64,000 nt of DNA, from positions 9,616,546 through 9,680,545 of the forward strand of contig JAJEKV010000009.1 of NCBI GenBank assembly GCA_021234155.1. Reading direction: 5' to 3'. Below the pieces are notes generated by a model that did no database searches, was not told the DNA's origin, and worked only from the letters and a program-made list of their open reading frames with translations. Positions 33,234 to 45,899 of this stretch are shown in pieces. Source of the DNA: Isoetes taiwanensis (lineage: Eukaryota; Streptophyta; Lycopodiopsida; Isoetales; Isoetaceae). Every line of letters begins with the position of its first letter. Within the stretch, counting starts at the first letter, position 1. Made by a program: the position numbers and the translations under genes.

Positions 33234-36200
33234 GCCCTTCATAATTTTGATGGACACGGGTAAATACGCATAATTTTGCTTCTCCTAGAATGGCCGAATG
33301 CTGCCATTGAAACGTTGAGATCAGACCTAAGCCGGTCCACATTAGCTAGCGGTAAGATCAGACACACTCATGGCCGCCGTATTAACCTTAAAATGCAGTT
33401 GCCAGGTGCACCAGTTGCCTTGGGTGCGAAGTTAATGGACATTGGCAAATATGATCTTATTGTGGGAATGGAGTTTTTAGCGTCTGCGGGGCCCACATAG
33501 AGGCGTGTGAGAAGCGGGGAGGTCACCTTCAACGCCCGCTAATGGAGCACGCGTGTGGCGATAAAAGGTGATTCATTACACTCCGCTATGCGGTCAATGT
33601 CAATAAAGCGACTAGGAAAAGCTATCTTGAGGAATGAACTCCTTTGCCTCATTAAACTTGCTTCCATTGAGTCGGACTCCAAAGCAATGACAAGTAATCA
33701 GCGCCTTACCCTCGGACATTGCTACCCTTCTTCGAGAATTTAGCAATCTTTTTCCGGATGAGATCCACAAGCTTCCTCCTTTCGGAGGGTGGAATGTGAG
33801 ATAACTCTTGAACCAGGGTACTAAGCCTACCAGCAAAGCCCCGTCATAGAATGAGTCCTCGGAGTTAGCGAGCTTAAGAAGCTTGACTACAAGAGTTCTT
33901 GAATCTGGGGTTTATTCGGCCCAGTGTTTCACCATTTGGCGCTCCTATTCTTTTTGTCAAGAAGAAAGATGGCTCCTTAAGGATGTGTATTGATTATAGG
34001 CAACTCAATAAGCATACCATCAAGAATCGCTATGCTTTGCCTAGGCGAGATGATCTTATGGACCAGTTACAAGGGGCAAATAATTTCTCAAAGGTTGATT
34101 TAAGCTCCGGGTACCATCGGATAAGGATAAAGGAAGAGGACATCCATAAGTCCGCTTTGCAATTACCCGGATATGGGCATTATGAATTCACCGTCATGCC
34201 TTTTGGATTGACCAACGCCCATAGCGTTTATGCGGTTGATGAATGACATCTTCCGCCAATACTTGGATGACTTTGTTGTCATTTTCTTTGATGACATTCT
34301 CATCTATAGTAAAACCTTGCAGCAGCATGAACAACATCTTCGATTAGCTTTGCAAAAGCTAAAGGCGCCATCGACTCTTTGCCAAGTTCTCTAAATGCGG
34401 GTTCGCCACTCAGGGTAGACTATTTGGGGCATATTATCTCGTGAGAAGGAATTGCTACAGACCCAGCCAAGATAGAAGCGATAAAGGATTGGCCCATTCC
34501 GGCTAATGTTTGGAGGTCCGGAGTTTCTTGGGACTCGCAGGATATTATCGGAAATTTGTTAAGGATTTTGCAACAATTGCCGCACCTCTTACTAATCTCA
34601 CAAGGCATGAGAAAGTAAAGGATTGGATGGAACATTGGAAAACAAAAGTCCAAGTCGGCTTTTCGAAGCTCAAGGATGCCTTAACATGCACCGGTCCTTA
34701 CCTTGCGATCACGAAAAGGATAAATCGGTAGCCACCGATGCTAGTAAGATAGCTCTTGGTGGAGTTCTAATGCGGGGAGGGAGAGTTGTTGCTTACGATT
34801 CAAAGAAGATGAATGATGATCGCGAGCAGCGATATCCTACCCATGACCAGGAGTTCTTTGGCGGTTGTTCGTGCTCTCTCGTATTTGGAGACACTACCTT
34901 CTTGGTAGAAGATTTCATTTGGATACGGATCATCGAGTCTCGCTATTTATCCACCCAGCCAAATCTGAATCTACGTCAGCGCAGATGGATGGAATTCCTC
35001 GAGGAATATGACTTCGAGATTGTATATAAACCAGGGAAGCACAATGTGGTTGCGGATGCTTTGTCACGTCATCCCTTCATAACCCGCACCCATTGTAATG
35101 CCATTTCCACACTCACCAGCGAGTTTGGGAAGCAAATAGAACAGACCTTGGCCTGAGATCCGAATGCGTAATATTTGGGAAAGTTTGGGTAAGGAAGCCC
35201 GTCACCGATAGAGAGCGTGAAGCATTAGTTCATATAAGAAGGAGGGCAATTTATTATATTACAAAGATAAGTTGTGTGTTCCAGCGACTTCAGGGGTGCG
35301 AAAGCTGATTCTCCATGATACACACAACAGCCCTATAGCAGGACATGCGGGTTTTATGAAAACTTACTTTAAGATCCGCTCCAGCTATTTTTGGCCTTCC
35401 ATGAAGAAGGATATTGCTAGGTACATCAAAGCGATTGTCGGGTTTGTCGACAAACCAAGGTGAGCAATTAAGAGTTCGGGGAGTTGCAACCTTTGGATGT
35501 GCCCAGCGCCAAGTGGGAAGTCATAACCATGGATTTCATTGTGGGGCTTCCACATTACTCTCGTGGGTATGATGCCTTTAATGGTCGTGGTCGACAAATT
35601 ATCAAAGATGGCTCACTTCACGCCATGTCGCACCCGCGGACACCGCCGCCGACACCGCCTTGCTCTTTGCAAAGGAAATTTTCGGGTTTACGGGATCGAG
35701 AGTAATTGTATCGGATAGGGATCCTAAGTTTGTCGGTGCATGCGGAAGGATTTCTTCGCCACCACCATCAGACCAAGCTTGCCATGAGTACAGCCTACCA
35801 TCCTCGGAGACGGATGGTCAAAGCGAGCGTGTCAATCGTATTATCGAAGATATGCTAAGAAGCTATGTATGGAGTAAAGCGGTCACAATGGGCGGATTAT
35901 ATTTACTTTGTAGAATTAAGCCTATAACGAGACAAAAGCGGGGAGTCTTCTAGAATGTCTCCCTTCATGATAAATTATGGCTATCAATGTCTTACTCCGG
36001 ACCGTGGCATAATCCTGTTTCTAAAGTGGAGGTCTCTCAACAACTCCTTTTAGAAATGCAGGCCTTAGTGGAAGAAGTTGAGGGGTTACTTATTGGCGCG
36101 TTTTTGATCGTCGAGGAAGAGTCTAGCGGATAAGCACCGAACCCCACGAATCTTCAGTGGGCGAATCGGTTTGGCTTAAGATCAAAGTAAAACAAGCCAA

Positions 36201-36620
36201 GCTTAAAATTGGTAAGCTGTAAGAAGTTGGCACCCGGATGGTTACGGGCGTTCGAGAATGCTTCAAGCAGCGTGGGAGAAACAGGCATATCGCTTGGACT
36301 TGCCACCCAGCTTGAAGATCCACAAGGTCTTTCCGCGTGAGTCTTACGAAGCAACACACCCCTGATCGAGAGGAGGTTTTGGATACCCCTACCCTCCTAG
36401 AAATGGTGAAGAAGCATTTGGAAATAGTGCGAAGCTCTTCTTGATCGAGCTTACAAAGCGGACCGAGAAGGACTCAAATGTTGCAATACTTGGTCAAGTG
36501 GAAGCACTTACCAGATTGAAGATGCTACGGGTGATGAAGATAGACCTTGAGAAGCACTATCCGGACTTCATGCGGGAATCTCAAGGCGCACCATCAACGA
36601 TGCTATCAACCCGCTCCGTG
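33234..36620 (+). pseudogene. pol: Chromovirus pol: PR, RT, RNase H, IN, chromodomain
   Basis: Pieces in order. Protease: LMDTGK near 33248, in place of the family D-[ST]-G-A. RT: 33899-34246 with [20 protein letters not shown] and [10 protein letters not shown]; after a frameshift, the catalytic [10 protein letters not shown] near 34290. RNase H: DASKIALGGVL near 34738 and YKPGKHNVVADALSR near 35030. Integrase: HTHNSPIAGHAGFMKTYF zinc region near 35320, first Asp in VITMDFIVGLP (35530), second in VIVSDRDPKFVG (35710), Glu in TDGQSERVNRI (35820). Chromodomain: a YLVKWKHLP-like stretch near 36490. Many stops and shifts make it inactive as read. Confidence 0.9.
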
Positions 36621-37252
36621 TAAGCTTGAAGGCTTGATTGGCGAGAATCATGTTCTAGAGGGGTAGGACGCATCGTATATGATAATAATAACCGATGATG
36701 AGATCACCTTCGTGTTCTCTGGGGCGTGGTGTATTGTTGATGTTGACATGGCGAATTGCTAGAAAGGCATCTAGTAAATAGGCTGCGTTCATTCCGGCTA
36801 TACGGGGAACTCCACCATTCCTTATGCCACAATGAATTACAAACCGTACACATGATAGATTCCCTTCTAGATATTTTTTTTCTTTTATTTGTAGGGGGTG
36901 GTCCCTTCAACCACAACTTAATCATATTATTAACCTACGGGTATATGGTTGTTAATGGGGCCAATGAACAAGTCGTCACTGCCTTGTATAGAGGGTTCTT
37001 TGATGACCCAACTTTTTCCGTATTGGTTTTGTCTACATGTATGAATTTTGTTGTCGAGAATGTTTTAAATCGGACTTCGGTCCTAAACTCTCTTGATGAT
37101 AAGTTTTGATATTTTCAACTCCGATGTATTACTGCCTGAAATACTATAATTTCAAAATATTGATGTTATATTTTAATTTTATTTTATAATTCAGTGCTTC
37201 ACTTATGTCCTCAATTAGCTAACCTCAATCTTTGAGGGGCGGCATTAATTTT

Positions 37253-37264
37253 AAGGAGGGAGAA
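37253..37264 (+). promoter_or_regulatory. Polypurine tract of the chromovirus
   Basis: AAGGAGGGAGAA directly precedes the 3' LTR; it is the expected plus-strand primer. Confidence 0.9.
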
Positions 37265-38864
37265 TGTGGCGTTCAGGGTAGTTATACGGTCACGTCATGT
37301 ATTTGTAATGGGAAATACGGTCTACGTCATGTATTTGCAATGGGAATTTAATTGCAACCTAGGGAGTTACCTTAAAAAGGATTAAATTAGCTATGCTAAT
37401 TTAACACATTAATAATAATAACCTATAACCTAGGAAATTAGACTAATTAACATTTGGGGGCGCCACCGCCCAATCGATTGGGCAGCATGGGGATTGCCAA
37501 GTTTGGATGCCAACTTGACCCCTATCCCTGGGATTGACTCACGAAGATCGACCAAGGAAGGCCGGGGAGTCAAAGCGCCATCATACACTGCAGAAGATCA
37601 CCATACGATCGTCCTGTGAAGTAACTGACTGAATTCTCAACTCCCGAGGAAGATGGAGGCCCCATGGAAGCGAGTCCGGCCCGAATTCCAGGTAGGTGGC
37701 TATGTGAATTCTAGATAACACTTGGTTGTGTCCGTCTCTCTCTGTTCTCTTTGTGAATCAATCATAGAAACTAACCCTTGATTGTACAAACAAGTTCTCT
37801 TTATATTCAATTCTGGTTCTTACTCTGAAAGGATGGATTGTTAGTTCTTTGTTTAATCTGTGGCGTGAAGCGGGGGATTCTGGGGGGTAGAGGCCTACGA
37901 GGCAGGGTGTATTGTAGTATGCTCCTAGATGGCATACATGCAGTCCCATTATATGCGGCCTGTGCACAAGAACCCACCGGGTCCTAGATGCTATGGTCTG
38001 GCTTAGCACCAGACAAGGAACACAGTGGTGACATGAGGGGTGGGGTCTTGCATGAGCATACAAGGCTCCCCGAGACTCCTACGGTGGGCTAGGCGATGGA
38101 GCAGGTCACGTTGAGGGGCGGGTATGGGTCGACACTCCACAGGTGTAGAGGTGTGATCCGTATGGAGCACCATGCACTTTGAGTAGATTTAGGGTGAGTA
38201 AGTCGAATGCGGATGCGGGGGGGTGCTGATGCGGCACGTATTCTCTAGCTCACCCATGGAACCACTGTGATTACGCAGGGGGCGCCCCCGACCTGCCTCA
38301 TCGGACCGGCGTCATGAACTGGAGTAGGCTCGAGGAGGGTGATGCCCCGAGTTTGCGTCTCCGGAAGGCTATAGCAAAGCCATAGCATGAATCGACCCAT
38401 CTGCAAAGTGTGCACAGGAGGGGCGGATGGAGTGGACAACCCTAGCCAATGTTCTATGCCGGCCAGCGCCATGCCAAGACTCGGTCCGCTGATCCCTTGA
38501 GGCCCAGTGGTCGGTCGATCCTCACGGGAGTCTGAGCAGGGGTAGAACCTGGGTTCTGGGTGTTTTCGTAGGATTAGATGCATATTCTACGCCGTTGGTA
38601 TATTAGATGGATGCGCCACCCTTCGTGGTGGTTATTTATGTATATTCATGTTGTGTGCTAACCCTTGTATTCATGCTTCCGCGACGTAGGAGTCCCACTG
38701 AAGGCGTGGGCCGAATGACCCCTTCGTGTCCTTCTTTCGGGCCTCATTTCATAGATGGCCTGAAATAGACGGAGGGCCCTGCTCATGGTGAGAGGATTGC
38801 CATGGGAGGGGAAAGTCCCCGTATGTATACGTCCGAGGGTCGTATATATTCTGGGAGCGTCACA
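37265..38864 (+). repeat. 3' LTR of the chromovirus
   Basis: 1600 bp, ends GAGCGTCACA followed by the TGAGT duplication. The 5' LTR end has drifted (GGCGTCCGCA). Confidence 0.93.
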
Positions 38865-39163
38865 TGAGTCATACTTGTTGACTTGAAAATTGTTGACTTA
38901 CGCTTTACCAAACATGTTGGTCAATAAAAGTCAAACATTTGCTTGGGGGTGATTCACACTTGTTGACTTGAAAATTGTTGACTTACACAATATGCCTTAA
39001 CATAATGCATAGAATAGCTTTACCAAACATGTTGGTCAATGACAGTCAATGACATGTTGGTCCATTCATTTGGCATTTGTTGGTTTGGCAATTGTTGATT
39101 TGGTAACATGTGGAACATTGAATGCATGTGGGATATTTGAGCCCATTACTAAAAAAAAGGGTA

Positions 39164-39230
39164 GACGAAAGGTAATGACGCTCTGGCCTGTAACCGAAGA
39201 TTACAAGCCAGAGAGCCATAGCCTTTCATC
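39164..39230 (+). other. Imperfect long hairpin, pre-miRNA-like
   Basis: CTCTGGCCTGTAA (39181-39193) pairs with TTACAAGCCAGAG (39201-39213), and outer segments GACGAAAGG and CCTTTCATC extend the stem with a few mismatches to about 65 nt. The fold resembles a plant miRNA precursor or a foldback element. No mature sequence is recognised. Confidence 0.4.
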
Positions 39231-39526
39231 ATCTAATCTCTATCCACACTCTTCAATGAAGCAGCAAAAAACTATGTATATATGCGCACGAATTTTGTAA
39301 TATATGCATGTGGGATATTGCTAACTTTGTGTTAGGTTTGTGCTAATTTTGTGGTTGCTCTTTTGATCATATGGGATATTTTGTGGCCAAAGCATGCGGG
39401 ATATTTGAGCCCATTATAACAGGAACTGCATACCAGAGAATTATAAAGTTCTTTAAACGTTTGTGGTGTTGATAAACACCAAATTACAATAAAAAGGGAT
39501 CTAATATTAAAAAAACATACAACAGT

Positions 39527-41685
39527 TTAGGACAAGTCCATGGTCTTTAGTACCTGCAACACTTTTGTGCTTTTTTCATCATACTGATTTCGAAAATGCA
39601 CAAACCTCTGTACATAAGCAATTACGTTCACTTCTGTTATTAGCTTCTCCAAGTAAGGTACCATAGTCTTCAACAGGTAATCACCGTCATTTATGTCAGG
39701 CATGAAGGACCTTGGTGTGATGCAAGAATCTGCATTATTCTTAAAATTTACGTACCTGTAAGGATCAATCAGCAAAGTTGTCCTCATGCTAAATTCTGGA
39801 CATTTCTCATAAACTTTTGTGAGTTTTTTTATGTAGCAAGAAGTTCCTCCATTTATTTTCAAAGGATGCACCATCCATTTGAAAAGAAACTTATCCACTA
39901 AGGACTGAGGAATGAAAGACCTCGGGCAGCTAATCACTGAGTGATTGGAAGACCATATACCAACAGAAAAATGTTCGGTGATGAAATGCATGAACTGCAC
40001 TGCCCCTGGCCTGACAGCAAGAACCTCTTTTCTTGATGGAAGAAGTTGGACACCTTCCACCACATCAGGTACTGCTTTAGCCTTTTTGAAAACCTTGTAG
40101 GAAATCTTCTGGCTCAATAACCAAAAGCTTCTTGCCAACAACACTAGCACGGTGCAATGACAACTATTAAAGAAATTATATCAGTACAACAGGCAGAAAG
40201 AAACACACTAGAATCACCTTAGTTTCTTGGTTATTGATTTGGATGGAGCTCGTTTGCTGGAGGAAACTTGCTTGGAATTATTCTTAAAAGGAGATTCTCC
40301 AATCGATGCCAAATCAATTTCTTCCTCTGTGATTGTCTTCTCCACAATATCAGCACGTTTGTCCAAATTGGAAACATAATCATCTATATTCTTCAACACT
40401 GCTTCACATTCTTCATCTATTACTTGCACAACATTGTCTTCAATTCTGTTAGAAATGTCAACTGTAGAGTTTGAAATATCCAAACTTGAGCCTGCATCAT
40501 TCAAATTATCAAACTAAATAAGTACTTATAGAAGAAAAATCCAAAGTAGTTATACTTCACAAGAATAACTTACTTTTCAGTCTTTTACAACTATTACTTT
40601 GTTCAGCATTGTCTCTCTTCAAGTTTGGGCTTGTGGAAGATAATAAAGTGCAATCTTCAATGGATTGCGTAATTATATCAGGCTCCTCCAAGTCAGCAGG
40701 TGTGCTTAATGATGGATCTTGACTCTTTTCAATAGACTGCACTGCACTATAATTGGGAGCAGATTCCATTGCAGATCTACATGGAAGTCCAATAGACCTG
40801 AACCAATTATGAGGCATCTGGCTCTCACAAGAGGGACAAGTTGATCTCTTTGAGAAACATATGTAAGCGCAAATTGGATGAAAACTGTGCATGCAATGTG
40901 CAACAATGGCTGAGACACAAAATGGGTCATAGGCATATGTACAGAAAGAACAACTTTGTAAACTTGCAAATGCTACGGTAGAGCATTTTGGATGTTCCAA
41001 AAATGGAAGGTTGAGTTGCAGTCCAGACATCTTATTTAGAGATGAAGCTATTTCTTTCAACTTCTCCAGCCTTGGTTGGAGTTTATGTTCTTCGTCTTCT
41101 GCCTGTTTAAAAATAAAAAGAATGATGAAGCAGAAAGAAAAAGTATTGAGCACTATGTAAATTGCAAAGGACATTAGCAATTACCCCTTTGTGAATTTCC
41201 TCCATACTCTTGTATGTTGTTGTCGCCTCCAAAAGTTCCTTTTCCTTGGAAACCAGCATTGACGACAAGAATATAATGACACTGGAGTGCTCACACCTAG
41301 CCTTTGCTGCTTCAATTTGCTGTTTTGCAGCATCTACCTCGTAACTGCACTTCTTCCACAACTTCCTTTTTTCCCTCATTTCACTGGCTGCACTTTTAAC
41401 TCTAGCATTCAAGTCATCCTTCTGCTTATCTAACTCAGCAATCAAGAAGTTGATGACAGAATAGTCCACTGCACAACCAACAACGTTTGTATGAGGAAAT
41501 AAGGACTCATACTCATCTTCTTTCTCAACCTTAGCTGTAACACTTTTCTTCGTTTTAACCACAAATGACTGCCAGTTAATCTTTTGTCCTCTCACATGCA
41601 AAGTGAATGCCCGTGCAAAAAAATTTTCAATCTCTCCAACACAAACATCAGTTCTTTGGTAACATCTTCTGTAGATGTTCATAAA
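39527..41685 (-). CDS. Coiled-coil, RING-like and FCP1-like domain protein (5' end missing)
   Basis: Exons on the minus strand: 41185-41685, 40574-41102, 40218-40491 and 39527-40163. All have GT-AG borders and matching phases. Exon 1 is charged and helical (KQQIEAAKARCEHSSV). Exon 2 has a RING-like cysteine/histidine array (CSFCTYAY, then HCMHSFHPIC, then CPSC). Exon 4 carries an FCP1/SCP-type HAD fold: VRPGAVQFMHFITEHFSVGI with WSSN, then LLIDPYRY and a VPYLEKLI segment. FCP1-like enzymes dephosphorylate the RNA polymerase II tail. The catalytic DxDx[TV] motif is not in this frame. An AG 16 bases downstream of the used acceptor opens another frame, KKLLVIEPEDF, that looks like the lost strand with Glu replacing Asp, but it stops after 20 codons. 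So the phosphatase is likely inactive or slightly frameshifted. The first exon present starts about 12 bp from a LINE tail; upstream exons are not found. Confidence 0.7.
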
Positions 41686-41735
41686 CTGATCCACAAATAA
41701 TAAATAAATAAATAAATTATATTGAGCAGAAATAT

Positions 41736-44700
41736 TTACATTTGATTAATTTTCATAAGCAGCTTACGATGAGAGTCCACTGCCTTGATATACAAACCAA
41801 GATCATGTGGCCTCATGCTAAGGATAGTATCAAGGCATAACTCATCAATTCCAAATTTGTCGCGAATATCCGAGTATGCAGAACACTACGTAAGTACATG
41901 TGTCTCATCCTCTAGCGCTTGTTGATCACAGAAAACACAGATCCGACTCTCCTTGGGAATCCCTGCCCATCTGCCTGTCTTTATACCAAGATGATGCGAG
42001 CTTGTCCTGTACCTAGCAATCATTTGCTTGAGATTCCTTGACATATTGGCTTTCAAATAGTCTTGATCTGTATAAACCATCATCGGGTTAACGTCCTCAA
42101 TGTACTTTGTCATCCTGCTACCTTTTACCGACCACTACCGCAAGAGTCTGCAGTAGATCTCGGGCGCCAAGCTCCGTGTCTGGTCAATTCTCTGCTGTAA
42201 CACCCCAACTGTTTGCCCACTCCATAAGATCATGATGCCAGCCTGATGTTTGCGTGCGGAGAAAGGCCCGTTTGGGGGGTCGGTGGTCAGGTTGCAGCTG
42301 AACTCTATTAGCAAAATTTATTATTTGATAGAGTGCTTCTACCTCTAGCGGGAGCATACCCGCCTCAGCCAACATGATGGCAAAGGGTGTTTGATTTTTC
42401 ACTCCCAATTCTTCTCTAAGAAATATCTTCAGGACCATCTCAACCTGTTTCCATTGCCTAGATGATAGGCTAGGCCCCCAAACGGGAGAGCCATACAAGA
42501 CAAGTCTGCACAAGAGTTTTAAACAGAAGCTTTTTCAAACACTAACTATCTAGATTGGCTTTCCAGCATAGCATATAGCGCATTTTTACCACCCCTGAAA
42601 TCCGTTTTTGAATACACTTCTTCCAAGAGTACTTTGCTGTAAACTCCAATCCAAGATATTTATATGTATTGACTATCTCCAGATCGTTACCTATATATCT
42701 GAAAGGAGGGTGGTCTGTGGTTCCTACTATCGTAACTTTGGATTTTGCCAGGTTTACCTGCATGCTTTTTTCCCTACAAAAGAGTTCTAAATTATTTAAG
42801 ATCGATTGCAAACCTTCCTTGTTTTCCGCTGCCAGAACAACACCGTCCACATATAACAACAATTGTATGAGGAAATCGCCCAGATGTGTTCCAGCCAAAC
42901 ACCTTTCCTTAAGCCATTCATCCCATTCATCTATAAAGAGCCCAAATAGTGTTGGTGATAAGGGACAACCCTGTCTCACGCCTATAGTGCTAAGGACCTC
43001 TGCATCAAATTGGTTGGACAGTTTTACAATAACTTCTGAGTAGAGTTGAGCAACTGCTGCTCTAATCTCAACAGGCACAGCTAATTGCTCCATTCTCTGT
43101 CCCAAGTTCCTCCTCGGAACTGTATCAAAAGCTTTAGAGAAATCGATAAAAGCCAAGTACAAGGAGCGCCTTGGTCTTTTAGCATTCTCAAATAAAGCCC
43201 GCAACACCAAAGCGTGATCTAGCGTGCAATGGTCTTTCCTGAAGCCAGCTTGGAATAGGGAGCGCTTCCCATGCTCTTCCGCCCAGAGGCTCAACTTGTG
43301 CTCAAGAAGCTTGGCCAAAATTTTTGTGAAAGTATTGCCAATCAGTATGGTTCTGTAGTTGCTAACCAACTTCTTGTCCCCGCTTTTGTGGATCGGATGA
43401 ACTCTATTCTCCTTCCAATGCGTGGGGAAGCCTTCTACGACTGACTTGTTAATGAGGGTTGTCAATACCTCTATGGTGATACTGCCACCCCATTTGAATA
43501 GCTCCACACTCATACCCTGCAGATCCTGTGATTTGCCATTGGCCATTTCATGCAGTGCGTGCTTCACATCCTCCTCTGAGAAGAGATCTCCATTAGAAAG
43601 CATGATGGCCATCCAGATGGCATATCATAAATAGCTTTGACATATTTAAATAATTCTTGTGGATCCAACGGGAATGACAAGGGCTTGTTTTGAATGGTGT
43701 TCCAGAAAAGCTTAGGGTGTTCCTGTAACTTCTTATGCAAAGATATCTGCCTTTGGCGCATAAACGTGCACTTTTTCCATTTGAGCAAAGCAGTGTACCA
43801 TTTAGGCTTTAATAGCATCCCTTTAGGGATCATATTCCGCGCTGTTTTACAGTCCTTATCGAACCAACTCTTATGTTGTCTTAGCTTTTTGCCAGCTCTT
43901 GTCAAACCAAAAATATTGGTTGCTGCCCCTAAAATTCGGTTTGTAAAGCAAGCAACATCATCTTTGAGATTTCCTGTCCACTCAATCCCTTATAGAGATG
44001 CCTCTACGTGTTTCTTGTATTCAGCATGCATGTCGTAATTTAGCTTCAACCAAAGAACATGATATGTTTCAATGTCACTTTTCACAATTGCACCTGCAAC
44101 CTCAAGGAAAAGTGGCAAGTGACCAGACTTTGGTGCTTTATCTCCAATTCTGAAAGCATGGATTAGATGGGAACTGCTTGTAAGCACATAGTCTACAACG
44201 CTAACTCCAGTATGCGTAAAGCAAGTAGAACCATTAGAGAACTGGTATGCGGTTGTGCCATTAAGAAACTTCAGATTGCGTGTTGTACCAAAATCCAGAA
44301 GCAAGTTGCCCATGCAATTTATCTCACGGTCTGCGGATTCTCTTAAGAATGAGGTATCGTTTGCCTCCCTAAGCTGAATATCATGTGGCCTCATATGTTA
44401 CAGTTTGCAAGTTTCCAGTCCTGGCATTGAAATCTCCAACTACTATAACTTCACCAAGATCCTATAGAGTAGATACTTCCTTTGCCAAGTCATGGAATGG
44501 ATTGGTCTTGTCGTAACCTTCATTTTGATATATCTTCATCTATAGAGGCGCATAGTAACAGATTGCTATGAACACTGTGCATTTATATAGCTCTATTCTA
44601 AGCCAAACGTGTTGCTTCCCTTTGTGCACAGAATGAAGATGCACTTGCTGGGATATTTGTTTCTTGGTGTATGCTGCTATACCGCCATAACCCCTGCCAA

Positions 44701-44900
44701 CCATATTTTCCTTTTCATTCCAAGCATTTCCCACTAGTTGGAAATCGTTTAAAGTTGGAAGGGGTCTAGCCTGATGTTCCCACGTTTCAGTGAGAAGGAT
44801 AATATCTATCTCTCTCCATATATCATATGTTGCATCCATTTTGGCTTGGTTTACACCATGTGCATTCCAAGCCATGACTTTCAAGGTCCTGTGTCCCTAT
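41736..44900 (-). pseudogene. LINE ORF2: APE endonuclease, RT, zinc region; inactive
   Basis: Endonuclease motifs: VMAWNAHGV, IILLTETWEH, GRGYGGIAAYT, then after breaks VSVVDYVLTSSSHL and SGHLPLFLEV. RT motifs in the 356-codon frame: SNYRTILIGNTFTKI, AFIDFSKAFDTVPR, GVRQGCPLSPTLFGLF. The catalytic box reads LLLYVDGVVLA: the second Asp of the usual YxDD is Gly (codon at 42842-42844), so the enzyme would be dead even without the frameshifts. C-terminus: GRWAGIPKESRICVFC and ETHVLT, the zinc-binding motif. Stops at 43613, 42541, 42183 and 41885 region split it. Confidence 0.9.
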
Positions 44901-45166
44901 GTTCTCCTCTTACTGGTTACTACTGCCTTACTCTGTCTATCCATATAAGCTACCAAACCTGATTCTTTGGCTTTCTTTACTTTGATCCATTCCCTTTTCC
45001 TCATCCCAGCCTGTGTTAGAGTCAGGTCCGGATCTAGCTATATTTTATGGCCTTTCAGTGCTATTCGGTTGGAGAGAACTCTCACTTTTGCTTCAATACC
45101 GGTGAACCTAACTAAGATTGGTCTGTGCATATTTCCAATTTTTCCAACACGTCTGCATTATACAAA

Positions 45167-45888
45167 CTATGGTTCATGCAGATGCATGGTGTCTCTGAAA
45201 AATTGATTAACCACCTCATTGGTATCTTCACCTTCTGCTTCAACAAGGCCTGAGATTTTCAGATTCTGTGGTCTAGCCTGCTGCTCTAATTTCTCTGCAG
45301 ATATAACCTCCTTGTGTAAAATTAATTGCTCTTTGGTTGTCTCAGCAACCAATTCCGCCAGTTTTGTCTGGTCGAACTGAGTGTCTGCATGACCTGGCTT
45401 AATTAATGTTATCAATTCTGCGTTCTGTGCTTGTAACTCTGCATTTTGTCTCTGCAGTTCAGAGTTTTGTGAAACCAGACTATCAACTAACTTTGAAGAT
45501 TAGCCAGCTGATCTTTTAGTTCTCGAAGCAGAGTGATGACATAACCTGAGTCCCCTTCGTATTCGATGAAGCCTTTCTCTGGCGAGCCCACAGGCTTCGC
45601 CTTGCTAGATCTGGTCATACGAAAAGCTTCTCGCAACAGCAGGCGCAACATGTAAGTAGGAAAGAGGCTTGATTCTGCAATAGTATTCATTCGACTAGAC
45701 TTATAAATTTGCTTGGTACCCACCAGTTTTACACAGCCAAATATTTTGCTTATCTCATCTACAGCCACATCTGTCTTTCTTACATCTGAAGAGGTCATGC
45801 CCTCAGAAGGCAACACAGATGTGTCAAACATCCTCCTTGCTTCCTCTTCGTCTATGGTCACTTTAGGTTGAGTTTTCTTTGTTGCCAT
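45167..45888 (-). pseudogene. LINE ORF1 (coiled-coil RNA-binding protein), frameshifted
   Basis: First frame 45888-45487 (MATKKTQPKVTIDEEEARRM), second frame 45490-45167. The second holds a heptad coiled coil (NSELQRQNAELQAQNAELI) then NLKISGLVEAEGEDTNEVVN, which resembles the RNA-binding domain of L1-type ORF1 proteins. ORF1p coats element RNA and acts as chaperone. One frameshift joins the two halves. Confidence 0.65.
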
Positions 45889-45899
45889 TCTATCCCTGC

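Larger units (their letters stand above)
24483..38864 (+). mobile_element. Ty3/gypsy chromovirus, 14.4 kb, TSD TGAGT
   Basis: LTRs at 24483-26070 and 37265-38864 begin TGTG(A/G)CGTTC and end in CA. The target duplication TGAGT is exact at 24478-24482 and 38865-38869. The primer site TGGTATCAGAGCC (26072-26084) matches plant initiator-Met tRNA. A polypurine tract AAGGAGGGAGAA sits at 37253-37264. Gag, protease, RT, RNase H, integrase and chromodomain follow in Ty3 order at 32.0-36.6 kb, all frameshifted. About 6 kb between the primer site and gag is unexplained and includes ORFs, a satellite-like tract and a tRNA-like sequence. The LTRs differ at many positions, so the insertion is old, or the sequence carries many errors. 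Confidence 0.96.
41698..45890 (-). mobile_element. Nearly full-length LINE with ORF1 and ORF2
   Basis: Leftward element: ORF1 remnants at 45888-45167, endonuclease at 44884-43990, linker at 43905-43620, RT at 43612-42542, C-terminal zinc region at 42513-41736. The 3' end is a short UTR and an (ATTT)n tail at about 41700-41717. ORF2 resembles the copies at 7.4 and 57 kb in its C-terminus but has a different 3'UTR, so it is a related subfamily. The tail abuts the first exon of the FCP1-like gene. I did not find the target duplication. Confidence 0.88.

Noticed and set aside
41740-41885. An additional upstream exon of the FCP1-like gene ending in a GTAAGC donor
   Set aside because: The same residues align with the LINE C-terminus at 7.7-7.84 kb, so this is LINE ORF2, not host coding sequence.
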